DNA from: JAYOEY01 sp038120295
Lineage (GTDB): Bacteria > Pseudomonadota > Alphaproteobacteria > MPNO01 > UBA2964
NCBI GenBank assembly: GCA_038120295.1
Contig: JAYOLL010000001.1
Location: forward strand, 1-64,000
Length of the DNA stretch: 64,000 nt
Direction: 5' to 3'
A program made the translations under genes and the position numbers. The notes below the pieces were generated by a model. That model was not told the origin of the DNA. It made no database searches and saw only the letters and a list, made by a program, of their open reading frames with translations. Numbering within the stretch: the first letter of the stretch is position 1; the number at the start of each line of letters is the position of its first letter. Below, one piece after another: positions 8,578 through 16,080 of the stretch.

Positions 8578-9316
8578 AGCGGTCGAGCTTGCAACGAAAT
8601 CTCCAGGCGATAAATCCTGTTACGGCCAGAATTAGGGCCGATGGACTGGGAATGGATTCCGGTCCGTCCGACTGGACGAAGTTGAACTGAATATCCCGTA
8701 TGGCGAAGAAATCGCCGTCCAGACGTATTCGCGAAATTTCTTCTCCTGCGGTTGCGACAAGGCCTACATAGTCCAGCACTGTATTGCTTGGGCTCGCGAT
8801 GGTCGCGATCAGGGAATTCGCTGAGTCGAAAAGCTCAATGACGCCATTCGTTTCCAGTGTAATGGTCGTAAATCCGACGGCAGAAACCGGGTTTGCGAAA
8901 TCGATAATGAGTGCGCCCCGAAATCCACCACCGCCGTCCACCGCGCCAATTTGAGATCTCAGCGCCGTAGGTGCGGAGTACTGCACGTCTGAAGAGTTCA
9001 ACCCGATGCCGAAGAGGGTGCTGAACTCCGACGAAAATGTAACGTCGTCGGAAAAAATGTCGCCGCTTACGGGGCCGCCCGCAGGAATATTGCCATTCTT
9101 GTCCGTTACCAGATCGAGCGACACGTCCAGCGGCCCCCCACCAACGGCGGACAGAAAATTGGATGTGTCGCATGACTGGTTGATGTCGTTCGTACAGGCG
9201 ACGGTATTGGCCTCAATGATCGCTGCATTTGCCGGGCCAGCATAAGCGGATACTGCCGTGGCTACGATCAGAGCCGAAAAATATCGGCAGAGATGTTGGT
9301 CGATCCGGGGCGCCAT
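8552..9316 (-). CDS. Secreted protein with PEP-CTERM-like C-terminal sorting signal
   Basis: 254 residues. An N-terminal signal peptide is evident (hydrophobic 13-25, likely cleavage after A-N-A near residue 31). The body is a beta-rich module with 'A-L-I-I-D-F-A-N-P-V-S-A-V-G-F' typical of many PEP-CTERM proteins. Residues 219-243 read P-E-S-I-P-S-P-S-A, then a hydrophobic helix, then R-F-R-C-K, the tripartite tail recognised by exosortase. This suggests surface or extracellular delivery. No exosortase is in the window. A good 'aaaggaaaagga' ribosome-binding site precedes the ATG. It diverges from the LuxR-type regulator across a 178-base region with a strong dyad. Confidence 0.72.
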   Translation of the reverse strand: MAPRIDQHLCRYFSALIVATAVSAYAGPANAAIIEANTVACTNDINQSCDTSNFLSAVGGGPLDVSLDLVTDKNGNIPAGGPVSGDIFSDDVTFSSEFSTLFGIGLNSSDVQYSAPTALRSQIGAVDGGGGFRGALIIDFANPVSAVGFTTITLETNGVIELFDSANSLIATIASPSNTVLDYVGLVATAGEEISRIRLDGDFFAIRDIQFNFVQSDGPESIPSPSALILAVTGFIAWRFRCKLDRFTRVGRSV

Positions 9317-9427
9317 TCCTTTTCCTTTCCGTACCTTGCCGCACCGGTCGCTATATGGAGCAGTCGAACCGGACGGCTATTGCCCTCCCTGATGGACCGA
9401 AAACTAGTGGCGATCCCGTGATGTAGG

Positions 9428-9450
9428 CCATGGGGGAAAATCCCCTATGG
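9428..9450. promoter_or_regulatory. 23-bp dyad (lux-box-like candidate operator)
   Basis: CCATGGGGGA-AAA-TCCCCTATGG: ten paired positions with one G.T mismatch around a three-base centre. It lies 45 bases upstream of the luxR-type gene (9495) and 112 bases upstream of the divergent secreted-protein gene (9316). No gene ends here, so a terminator role is unlikely. Symmetry and size suit a dimeric LuxR-type binding site. Confidence 0.45.
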
Positions 9451-9494
9451 TGGTTTTTCACCAATGGCTCATATGCTTGTCTTAGTCTTGCAAG

Positions 9495-10286
9495 ATGGAT
9501 GTATCGCGCGATTTTGGAATGGATGCCGGGAAAATATTTCTAAGAGACCGGTTGCCGGGTTTCGTTCGTAGCATTCAGGCTGCCGCTACGCTGCAAGAGG
9601 CGGAAACGGTCCTGATGTCGGAACTGGACCGGTACGGTATTACGTATGCGAAGTATGGATTTATGCCGTGCGGCGACCAGAGGTTCATCGACCGTGATGT
9701 GCTGTTTGCCGGTGCATTCCACGACGGATGGGAGCGGGTTTACGCTCAGGAGAACTATATCCGCGACGATTACGTCGTTGAACGTTGTCTGCTATCCGAG
9801 AAACCGTTTTCTTTCGAGGAGGTAAACCGCCGGCTTGAATCAGGTGAGTTCGTTGGAAAACGTCGGCAGATGCACTCGCTGTCGCGTGACTTCAATATCA
9901 GAAATGGCGTGGCGATTCCGTTGCGGGACAGTTTTCCTCTGAGCAGAGGGGCGCTGTCGCTGGTTGGAACAAACGAGCTGTCCGACGCGCAATTCGGGCA
10001 TCACCTGTCCTTTGTCGGTGAAGATCTGCGCCTGATCGCGGAAGCTTTTCACACTGCGCTGAACCGGCCTCTTCTTATAGGTGCCGATGGACGCCTTTCT
10101 GCCCGCGAACGCGAGTGTCTTCTCTGGTCGATGCGCGGGCTTCGCGCCCAGGACATTGCCGACAGGACCGGGACCGGCACGAAGACCGTGGAGAAACAAA
10201 TCGCCTCTGCACGCTGCCGATTGAACGCGCGGACTGTCGCACAGGCGGCCGTAAAGGCGATGCTTCTGGGAATCATTGAGCCGTAG
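9495..10286 (+). CDS. LuxR-family transcriptional regulator (autoinducer-binding-like domain plus LuxR HTH)
   Basis: 263 residues. Residues about 20-185 match the autoinducer-binding fold and about 200-260 form the LuxR helix-turn-helix ('R-L-S-A-R-E-R-E-C-L-L' ... 'T-K-T-V-E-K-Q'). Compared with LuxR/TraR pockets, the Trp, Tyr and Asp positions appear kept (W-E-R-V-Y, R-D-D), but the Pro after Asp is Tyr and the second Trp is Phe (K-P-F-S-F). Ligand binding may therefore differ from classic homoserine lactones. No luxI homologue is present in the window, so it looks like a solo. A closely related second copy follows at once but is interrupted. Confidence 0.88.
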   Translation: MDVSRDFGMDAGKIFLRDRLPGFVRSIQAAATLQEAETVLMSELDRYGITYAKYGFMPCGDQRFIDRDVLFAGAFHDGWERVYAQENYIRDDYVVERCLLSEKPFSFEEVNRRLESGEFVGKRRQMHSLSRDFNIRNGVAIPLRDSFPLSRGALSLVGTNELSDAQFGHHLSFVGEDLRLIAEAFHTALNRPLLIGADGRLSARERECLLWSMRGLRAQDIADRTGTGTKTVEKQIASARCRLNARTVAQAAVKAMLLGIIEP

Positions 10287-10301
10287 CCGGTTGTGTCCCG
10301 G

Positions 10302-11069
10302 ATGTCCCGCGATCATGTAGAACTGGTGAATTCGTTGTTGGCAGCAACGACCGCAGAAGACGCAATGAATGCGTTGAGCGTGACGCTGGCGCCTCTGGGG
10401 TGGCGGCCTGTTCTGTAAGGATTTACGCCGCTGCTCGAAACGCAGCACGCGAAAACCGGCTGGTACAGGGCTTTCGCCAATCCGGTCGACTGGCTGTCAG
10501 ACGACGACCAGAGCCTTGCCCGCCTGACGGAACGACTGGAACTTCATAGCGGGTTGTTTCGACGACCCGTCACTCTGAAGCAACTGGCTGAGTACTATGC
10601 GGGTTCCTTGGCGTCGGGGGAGGAAGATGTCTTCGATAAGCAGGGCCGCGATATTCCCGTCGGCCTGGTCTTGCCGATCAGGGACAGGTTTCCGCTCGGT
10701 CGCGCATATCTGTTTCTGCTGACCGCCTGCGAAAAGGGGCCTGCGACCTCAGAAGAAAATCTATCCAGAGACGTTGCATCATTGATCCGGATTGCGGGCG
10801 TTTTTCATGCGAACCTTTTCCGCCCGATGCTGGTGCCCGACGCGGTGAGGCTTTCTCCCAGGGAAGCTCAGTGTCTGGGGAGGACGATGCGCGGTATGCG
10901 AGCCAAGCAGATCGCCTTCGAACTCGGGACCAACGAAAGAACGGTCGAAAAGCAGTTATCGAGCGCCCGCCGCCGCATGGGCGCGCGCACCAATGTCCAG
11001 GCAGCGGTCATTGCGGTGGCGCTCGGCCTGATTCCGGAGTCGGACGGTAGGGAACCTGAAGGCGATTGA
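10302..11069 (+). pseudogene. Second LuxR-family regulator, interrupted by one in-frame TAA
   Basis: The frame from ATG 10302 to stop 11067-11069 encodes a LuxR-type protein of about 255 residues, but codon 39 (10416-10418) is TAA. Sequence on both sides is regulator-like: before it 'L-A-P-L-G-W-R-P-V-L', after it 'G-F-T-P', and a full LuxR HTH ends the protein ('R-L-S-P-R-E-A-Q-C-L', 'E-R-T-V-E-K-Q'). The upstream paralogue reads Y-G-F-M-P at the same place, so the stop replaces a Tyr codon, as expected from one substitution (TAT or TAC to TAA). No other stop occurs in over 200 codons, which suggests a recent event or a sequencing error. An internal start at 10554 could still yield a DNA-binding fragment. 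Confidence 0.8.
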
Positions 11070-11104
11070 CTCGGATAATCCCGGAAATTCCGGGCGTCAG
11101 ACGA

Positions 11105-11860
11105 TCAACCCAGCGCCTTGCCCGATGGCAGGTTGTATTCCGCGTCTACGTTATCGATGTAGTCCAGCGCTTCCTCGACCGGTACCACATCGGCGTATTT
11201 GGCGTGCATGTCGCAGAGGTTTATGGCGTGCGAGGCCTGCGAGCGGTCGAAACAGGCCTCTTCGGCGATCACGACCCGAAGATTGTTACTGAACGCGTCG
11301 AGCACCGATGCGCGCACGCAGCCGGAAGTGGTCGTTCCCGTCACCACCAGGGAATCCGCGCCCAGATCGTTGAGATACGCCTGCAGGGGCGTTCCGTAAA
11401 AGGCGCTGGGCTTCAGCTTGCGGATCACGATGTCCTGAGCCGATGGCGCGATCTCGTCCATGATATCATTGCCGTCGCGATTGGTTTCGCGCGTTTCCTG
11501 ACCCGCGTTCTTCGCATCCTCATCGGTGCGCGAACTTTTCCACGCCCAGCTGCCCTTGTCCCAGCCGTCTTCGCGCACCGTGCCGGTGGTGTAGATCACC
11601 GGGATGCCTTTCGCATGCGCCTTGTCGATCAGCTTACGGATATGGGGCAGTGCTTCCCACGCATCTTCGCCGCAGGATGTGCGCCATTTCTTGATAGAAT
11701 CGAGGATCGGCTCCGATTTCTCGCCGCAGAAGTTGTAATTGACGTCAATGATCAGCAAGGCCGGTTTCTTTCCGCCGCCCGCTATTGCGCCGTAACCCGA
11801 TTGTTCGAAAACCGCCTTGTCGCGGTCGGTAAGGAATTTGTCCCAGATGCGTTCGGCCAT
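11105..11860 (-). CDS. Isochorismatase-family cysteine hydrolase
   Basis: 251 residues from the ATG at 11860, which has 'ctggagacaag' just upstream; longer in-frame extensions lack such support. The catalytic triad of the family is visible: Asp in 'L-L-I-I-D-V-N', Lys in 'I-R-K-L-K-P-S-A-F' and Cys in 'T-T-S-G-C-V-R-A'. The long loop with 'W-D-K-G-S-W-A-W-K' resembles N-carbamoylsarcosine amidase / maleamate amidase-type members. It probably hydrolyses an amide or carbamoyl group, with unknown substrate. It is divergently arranged with the thioredoxin-reductase-like gene. Confidence 0.88.
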   Translation of the reverse strand: MAERIWDKFLTDRDKAVFEQSGYGAIAGGGKKPALLIIDVNYNFCGEKSEPILDSIKKWRTSCGEDAWEALPHIRKLIDKAHAKGIPVIYTTGTVREDGWDKGSWAWKSSRTDEDAKNAGQETRETNRDGNDIMDEIAPSAQDIVIRKLKPSAFYGTPLQAYLNDLGADSLVVTGTTTSGCVRASVLDAFSNNLRVVIAEEACFDRSQASHAINLCDMHAKYADVVPVEEALDYIDNVDAEYNLPSGKALG

Positions 11861-11962
11861 GATCTTGTCTCCAGAGTCCCGGCGTTTCATGATGCTGCGT
11901 GCCGGCGATGTTAGGCCGGGCAAACGGGTGAGGCAACAGGCGAGACAGGGGAGCGGACAGGC

Positions 11963-12874
11963 TTGGCGGAAAAACAGGAAATTCTGGTCATTGGCGGAGG
12001 AATCGCGGGGCTGACTGCCGGGCTGCATGCTGCCCGCGCGGGAAAGACGACCAGAATCCTCATCGGAGCGGCGCTTGGTGGCAACTTGCTGAGCATCGAA
12101 AAAATAGAGGGCCTGCCGGATTATCCGGACGGGGTGGCAGGATTTGAGTTGTGCCCCATGATCCAGATGGACGCCGCCGAGGCCGGCGCGACATTTTCCA
12201 TGGTTGAGGCCGACAGCATTGCGCGTGAAGGCGATCTCTGGCGCGTCAAAACTGCTGAAGGCGATATTGAGGCAGGTGCCGTCATCCTGGCGTCCGGTAC
12301 GTCGTTCCGGCGGCTTGGCGTGCCGGGCGAGGACCGGCTGTTCGGCCGGGGCGTCAGCCAGTGCGCCAGCTGTGACGCCCCGCTTCTACGAGACAAAAGG
12401 GTCGTGGTGGTCGGTGGCGGCGATTCCGCTATGCAGGAAGCGCTGGCGCTGATCGGGGTCGTCTCGCAGATCACGATTCTGACCGATGGCGAGACGTTTA
12501 CGGGGCAGCAAAGCTTTATCGATCGGGTGACGGGGAACGGCTCGGTCGAGGTTAAGACCGGTGTCACGGTAGAGGAAATCCTGGGTGAAACGGTGGTCGA
12601 AGGCGTACGGTGCCGTGATGGAAACGGCACTGCCGAGATCGCGGCGGAGGGGGTCTTCGTTTTTATAGGGATGACGCCCAATACAGCCTTTCTTGGTGGG
12701 CTATTGGAGCTTGATATGGAGGCCCAGGTCCCCGTTGACGATGCCATGGCGACGGGATTGCCGGGCCTGTTTGCCGCGGGTACGCTACGCGCAAACGCCG
12801 CCTGCCGGGCTGTTGCCAGTGCGGAGGACGGGCGGGTCGCCGCCGAGTCCGCAATCCGCTATCTCGGCGGCTAG
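11963..12874 (+). CDS. Thioredoxin-reductase-like FAD/NAD(P) disulfide oxidoreductase
   Basis: 303 residues starting at a TTG (M-A-E-K-Q-E) with 'gggagcggacagg' upstream. The FAD motif G-G-G-I-A-G is at 11-16, the redox-active pair C134-A-S-C137-D is in the position of the C-A-T-C-D of thioredoxin reductases, and the NAD(P) motif G-G-G-D-S-A is at 151-156. 'F-I-G-M-T-P-N-T' lies near the C-terminal FAD contact. The protein should pass electrons from NAD(P)H through FAD to a dithiol. It ends 22 bases before the selenoprotein gene on the same strand, so the two are very likely one operon and functional partners. The partner specificity is inference. Confidence 0.9.
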   Translation: MAEKQEILVIGGGIAGLTAGLHAARAGKTTRILIGAALGGNLLSIEKIEGLPDYPDGVAGFELCPMIQMDAAEAGATFSMVEADSIAREGDLWRVKTAEGDIEAGAVILASGTSFRRLGVPGEDRLFGRGVSQCASCDAPLLRDKRVVVVGGGDSAMQEALALIGVVSQITILTDGETFTGQQSFIDRVTGNGSVEVKTGVTVEEILGETVVEGVRCRDGNGTAEIAAEGVFVFIGMTPNTAFLGGLLELDMEAQVPVDDAMATGLPGLFAAGTLRANAACRAVASAEDGRVAAESAIRYLGG

Positions 12875-12896
12875 AGAAACGAACAGGGAGGTTTTC

Positions 12897-14531
12897 ATGG
12901 CCGACAGAATTACCGTTCACGATCCGCGCGGCTATCCGCCCAAGGTCACCGGCAAGCGGCTCGCGCCGCGTGCGCAAAGCCTCGACGGCAAGGTCGTCTA
13001 TCTGGTCGATTGCCTGTTCGACAATTCCGACCTGTTCATGGACGAGATGCGCGACTGGTTCGCCGAGCACATGCCGGGCGTCGAGACACCGGTCATCAAG
13101 CCGCGCGAAAGCTGGGTCGACGATCCGGACATGCGCGCCGTGGTGGCGGAGAAGGGCGATGCCGCCATCCTCGGGGTGGGATTATGAAGCACCTGTAGCC
13201 CGACGGTCGTCGGGCTCGCGATGAGGCTGGAGGAGGCCGGTATCCCGTCGGTCGCCATTCACACACACCCGTTCGCCCGCCTCGCGGAGGCGACGGCCCT
13301 GTCCTACGGCATGCCGACGACGCGGCAGGCCTATGTGCCGCAGCCGGTGGTCGACCGTACCGCCGCCGATCTGCGCGGCTATATCGAAGGCACCGATCCG
13401 GTGAGCAGCCGGCCCTTCATGCAGGAAATCATTGAAGGCCTGTCCGCGCCGCTGACCGCCGACGACGAAAAGGGCGCGACCTTCGAGCGCGATTTGCCGC
13501 GCCTGCTGGAGCCGGATACGGAAGACAACCTGCGCCAGCGCTTCGAGGACGAGCGCTGGACCGATTTCATGGGTATCGTGCTGCCGACCGAGGAACGCGT
13601 CGAGGCGATGCTGAAGGGCACCAGCCACGCGCCGGACGAAATCGTCGGCCGCCTTGCGCCCACAGCGTTTCGAGAAGTCTGGGCGTTCGATGTAGAGAAG
13701 GTCGCGGTTAACGCGGTGATGGCGGGCTGCAAGCCGGAATATCTGCCGGTTCTGCTGGCGATGGCCTCATCCGGCACCACGGCTCGCTCCTCCAGCACCA
13801 CCTCGTTTGCCGGGCTGGCCGTGATCAACGGACCTGTCCGGAAAGAGATCGGCCTTGATGACGGGATCGGCGTCATGGGGCCGTGGCACCATGCCAACGT
13901 CACCATAGGGCGCGCCTGGAACCTTCTGTGCCAGAATCTGCAGGGCGGTTCAGTGCCGGGCGATACCTATATGGGCACGCTGGGCAATCTGAACTCGTTT
14001 AGCGCCGCCTTCCCGGAGGCGGAAGAACGCAGCCCGTGGGCGCCGCTCCATACACAGTACGGCTTCGGCAAGGATGACAGCGCCGTTACCGTGTTCCGCG
14101 GCGGGCGCTACACCCATGCCGGTTTCGGCCCGCGCGAGCACTGGGAAAGCAAGATGATCCGCTGCCTGACGGCGGGCGAAGCGCGCGAAAGCCCGCTGAT
14201 CGTGATGGACCCGATCGTCGCTCGAGGCTTCGTTGAAAAGGGCTTCGCCACCAAGGAAAAGCTGATCGAATGGTGCGCGAAGAACGCGACTCTGCCGGCG
14301 AAGGAGTACTGGAACGACCAGTGGGTCCAGACACTGGTGAAACCGCTGGCTCATGCCGGTGTGGAGCCGTTTGCCGCTAATCTCAAGGCCGGGCCGGACG
14401 ATCCGGTGCCGGTCTATCGCGAGGACGAAATCAACATCGTGGTGACCGGCGGCGAAACCCAGGGCGCCTTCCGCATCATCGAAGGCCGCCGCGCAAAGGA
14501 CTGCACGATCTCGATCGACAAGTGGCGGTAG
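12897..14531 (+). CDS. UGSC-type selenoprotein with in-frame TGA (Sec) and large C-terminal domain
   Basis: One frame of 544 residues from ATG 12897 (Shine-Dalgarno 'cagggagg') to TAG 14529-14531, containing a single TGA at codon 97. Around it the protein reads G-V-G-L-U-S-T-C-S, then 'L-E-E-A-G-I-P-S-V'. This matches the UGSC (seleno)protein pattern, in which G-x-U/C-G-S-C precedes an 'LE..GIPTV' strand. U97-x-x-C100 is a plausible redox pair. Residues about 1-190 form the UGSC-like domain. From about 195 a second domain follows ('G-C-K-P-E-Y-L-P-V-L', 'N-G-P-V-R-K-E-I-G', 'A-N-V-T-I-G-R-A') whose function I do not know. No ribosome-binding site precedes the Met after the TGA (13221). A SECIS-like hairpin lies directly downstream of the TGA. 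Production needs selA/selB/selC/selD elsewhere. Confidence 0.85.
13185..13187 (+). other. In-frame TGA predicted to encode selenocysteine
   Basis: Codon 97 of the gene starting at 12897. It falls in the family's catalytic U/C position, followed by S-T-C, and coding continues in the same frame for 448 more codons with family-like sequence. It is followed by a SECIS-like stem-loop. A true stop would leave a 96-residue fragment and a downstream frame with no ribosome-binding site. Confidence 0.82.
13197..13216 (+). promoter_or_regulatory. Bacterial SECIS-like stem-loop
   Basis: AGCCCGAC (13197-13204) pairs perfectly with GTCGGGCT (13209-13216) around the loop GGTC (13205-13208). The stem starts 9 nt after the TGA and the loop 17 nt after it. 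The loop begins with two Gs, and its GGUC matches the core of the E. coli fdhF SECIS loop bound by SelB. It lies inside the coding sequence and has no T-run, so it is not a terminator. Confidence 0.8.
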
Positions 14532-14543
14532 ACGGCTAACTGC

Positions 14544-15917
14544 CTACTTCGCTGCGACGAGCTCTTCTTTGGGTTTCTTTTGCGCCGCCGTCTGGTGCGA
14601 TCTGTCCGGCGGGACCGGCAGGCCGAGATTTTCGCGCAAGGTGGTTCCTTCATATGCCGTGCGGAACAGGCCGCGGCGCTGCAACTCGGGGATCACCAGC
14701 TCGATGAAATCCTTCACCCCGCCGGGGATGGTCGGTGACAGGAAGTTGAACCCGTCGGCGGCGCCGGTGGTGAACCATTCCTCCAGCGTGTCGGCGACGG
14801 TCGTCGGCGAGCCCTGGACGGTGAAGTGGCCGCGCCCGCCCGAAATCGCTTCGTAAAGCTGGCGGATATTGAGATTGTCGCGCTTGGCCCAGTCCACCAG
14901 CAGATCGACGCGGCTGTTCGAGATCTCGTCCTGCGGGATTTCGGGCAACGGGCCCTCGACGTCGTATCCAGACAGATCGAAGCCGATGTAGTTCGAGAGC
15001 TGGCGTACGCCCAGCTGCGGGTGGATCAGCTTTTGCAGCCGGTCGTATTTTTCCACTGCCTCATCGTCCGTTCGGCCCACGGTGATCGCGGCGCCCGGCA
15101 TGACCTTGATGTGATCCGGCTCGCGCCCGTGATTGACTATGCGGCGTTTGATGTCGGCGTAAAATTCGCGCGCCAGCTCCACCGTCGGGGTGACGACGAA
15201 GATGACGTCGGCGGTCGCGGCGGCAAGTTCGCGCCCGTCTTCGGATGCGCCGGCCTGCACCATGACGGGATGTCCCTGCGGCGAGCGCGGGACGTTGAGC
15301 GGGCCCTTGACCTTGAAGAACTCCCCTTCGTGGTCGAGCAGATGCAGCTTGTCCGGTTCGAAGAACAGGCCGGTTTCCTTGTCCTGGACGATGGCGCCGT
15401 CATCCCAGGAGTTCCACAATCCGCGGACGACATCGGCGAATTCGCGCGCCTTGCGATAGCGGTCGCCCTTGGCCATATGCTGGTCAGCGCCGAAATTGGC
15501 GGCTTCCGACCGGTTGGCGGAGGTCACGAGATTCCACCCCGCGCGTCCGCCGCTCATCACGTCGAGTGACTGGAACTGACGGGCGAGAGAAAACGGCTGG
15601 TTATAGGTCGTCGTCGAGGTGCAGACGAGGCCGATATTTTTCGTCGCCGCAGCGATGCCGGACAGCATGATCAGCGGCTCGATCCAGGCGACGCGACTCA
15701 TGCGGCTGAGCTCTTCCTTGTCGCCACCCCAGATTCCAGCGGAATCCGCCCAGAATAGCATGTCGAACAGGCCTTTTTCGGCGAGCTGGGCTACCTCGAT
15801 ATTGTGGGCCATGCTGTTGCCGGGATTCTCCGGCGCCTCGGGCGCACGCCATGCCGCGATATGGTGGCCAGCTTCCCGCATGAACATGCCAAGTTTCATT
15901 TGCCGTCTGTCGCTCAT
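14544..15917 (-). CDS. LLM-class flavin-dependent monooxygenase (NtaA/SnaA/DszA type)
   Basis: 457 residues, bacterial luciferase-like TIM-barrel of the long NtaA/SnaA/DszA group: N-terminal 'M-K-L-G-M-F', 'W-A-D-S-A-G-I-W', 'V-C-T-S-T-T-T-Y-N-Q-P-F' and 'G-G-R-A-G-W-N-L-V-T-S'. These enzymes use reduced FMN from a separate reductase to oxidise chelators, sulfur compounds or similar substrates. The nitroreductase-family gene at 17701-18345 is a possible FMN reductase, but this is only inference. The ATG at 15917 follows 'gggaggaattt'. The 3' end converges on the selenoprotein gene with 12 bases between. Confidence 0.92.
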   Translation of the reverse strand: MSDRRQMKLGMFMREAGHHIAAWRAPEAPENPGNSMAHNIEVAQLAEKGLFDMLFWADSAGIWGGDKEELSRMSRVAWIEPLIMLSGIAAATKNIGLVCTSTTTYNQPFSLARQFQSLDVMSGGRAGWNLVTSANRSEAANFGADQHMAKGDRYRKAREFADVVRGLWNSWDDGAIVQDKETGLFFEPDKLHLLDHEGEFFKVKGPLNVPRSPQGHPVMVQAGASEDGRELAAATADVIFVVTPTVELAREFYADIKRRIVNHGREPDHIKVMPGAAITVGRTDDEAVEKYDRLQKLIHPQLGVRQLSNYIGFDLSGYDVEGPLPEIPQDEISNSRVDLLVDWAKRDNLNIRQLYEAISGGRGHFTVQGSPTTVADTLEEWFTTGAADGFNFLSPTIPGGVKDFIELVIPELQRRGLFRTAYEGTTLRENLGLPVPPDRSHQTAAQKKPKEELVAAK

Positions 15918-15993
15918 GGCAAATTCCTCCCTTGGTTATTTTGGGTTGCCGAAAGCTTATGCCTGTCGGCAATCGGGGGCAAGGTGGCGAGGA

Positions 15994-16070
15994 GCCCCCT
16001 CCCTGACCTGTGGAGGAGGGCACTCTTTCAGCGCCCCCTCCCGCCGCTTGCGGGGGAGGTTGGGGGGGGC
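15994..16070. repeat. GC-rich palindromic (REP-like) intergenic element
   Basis: The 163-base spacer between the gamma-glutamyltransferase stop and the LLM gene start holds runs of C-rich 'ccccctccc' and G-rich 'gggggagg' that can fold. The core is around 16037-16059 ('cctcccgc-cgctt-gcgggggagg'), with a second C/G pair at 15994-16020. Very similar C-rich/G-rich palindromes are scattered between genes of many alphaproteobacteria. It could act as an attenuator or terminator on the minus strand, but no T-run follows. Confidence 0.5.
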
Positions 16071-16080
16071 GGACAGCGCC

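Noticed and set aside
9428..9450. Dyad followed by a short T-run as a plus-strand terminator.
   Set aside because: No plus-strand gene ends nearby (the closest stops at 8577), and the flanking genes diverge from this region.
13197..13216. Hairpin could be a Rho-independent terminator after a 96-residue gene.
   Set aside because: No T-run follows, the reading frame continues with family-like protein on both sides, and the hairpin fits SECIS spacing.
13221..14531. Separate gene starting at ATG 13221.
   Set aside because: No ribosome-binding site precedes this ATG, and the preceding codons back to the TGA and beyond continue the same protein family.
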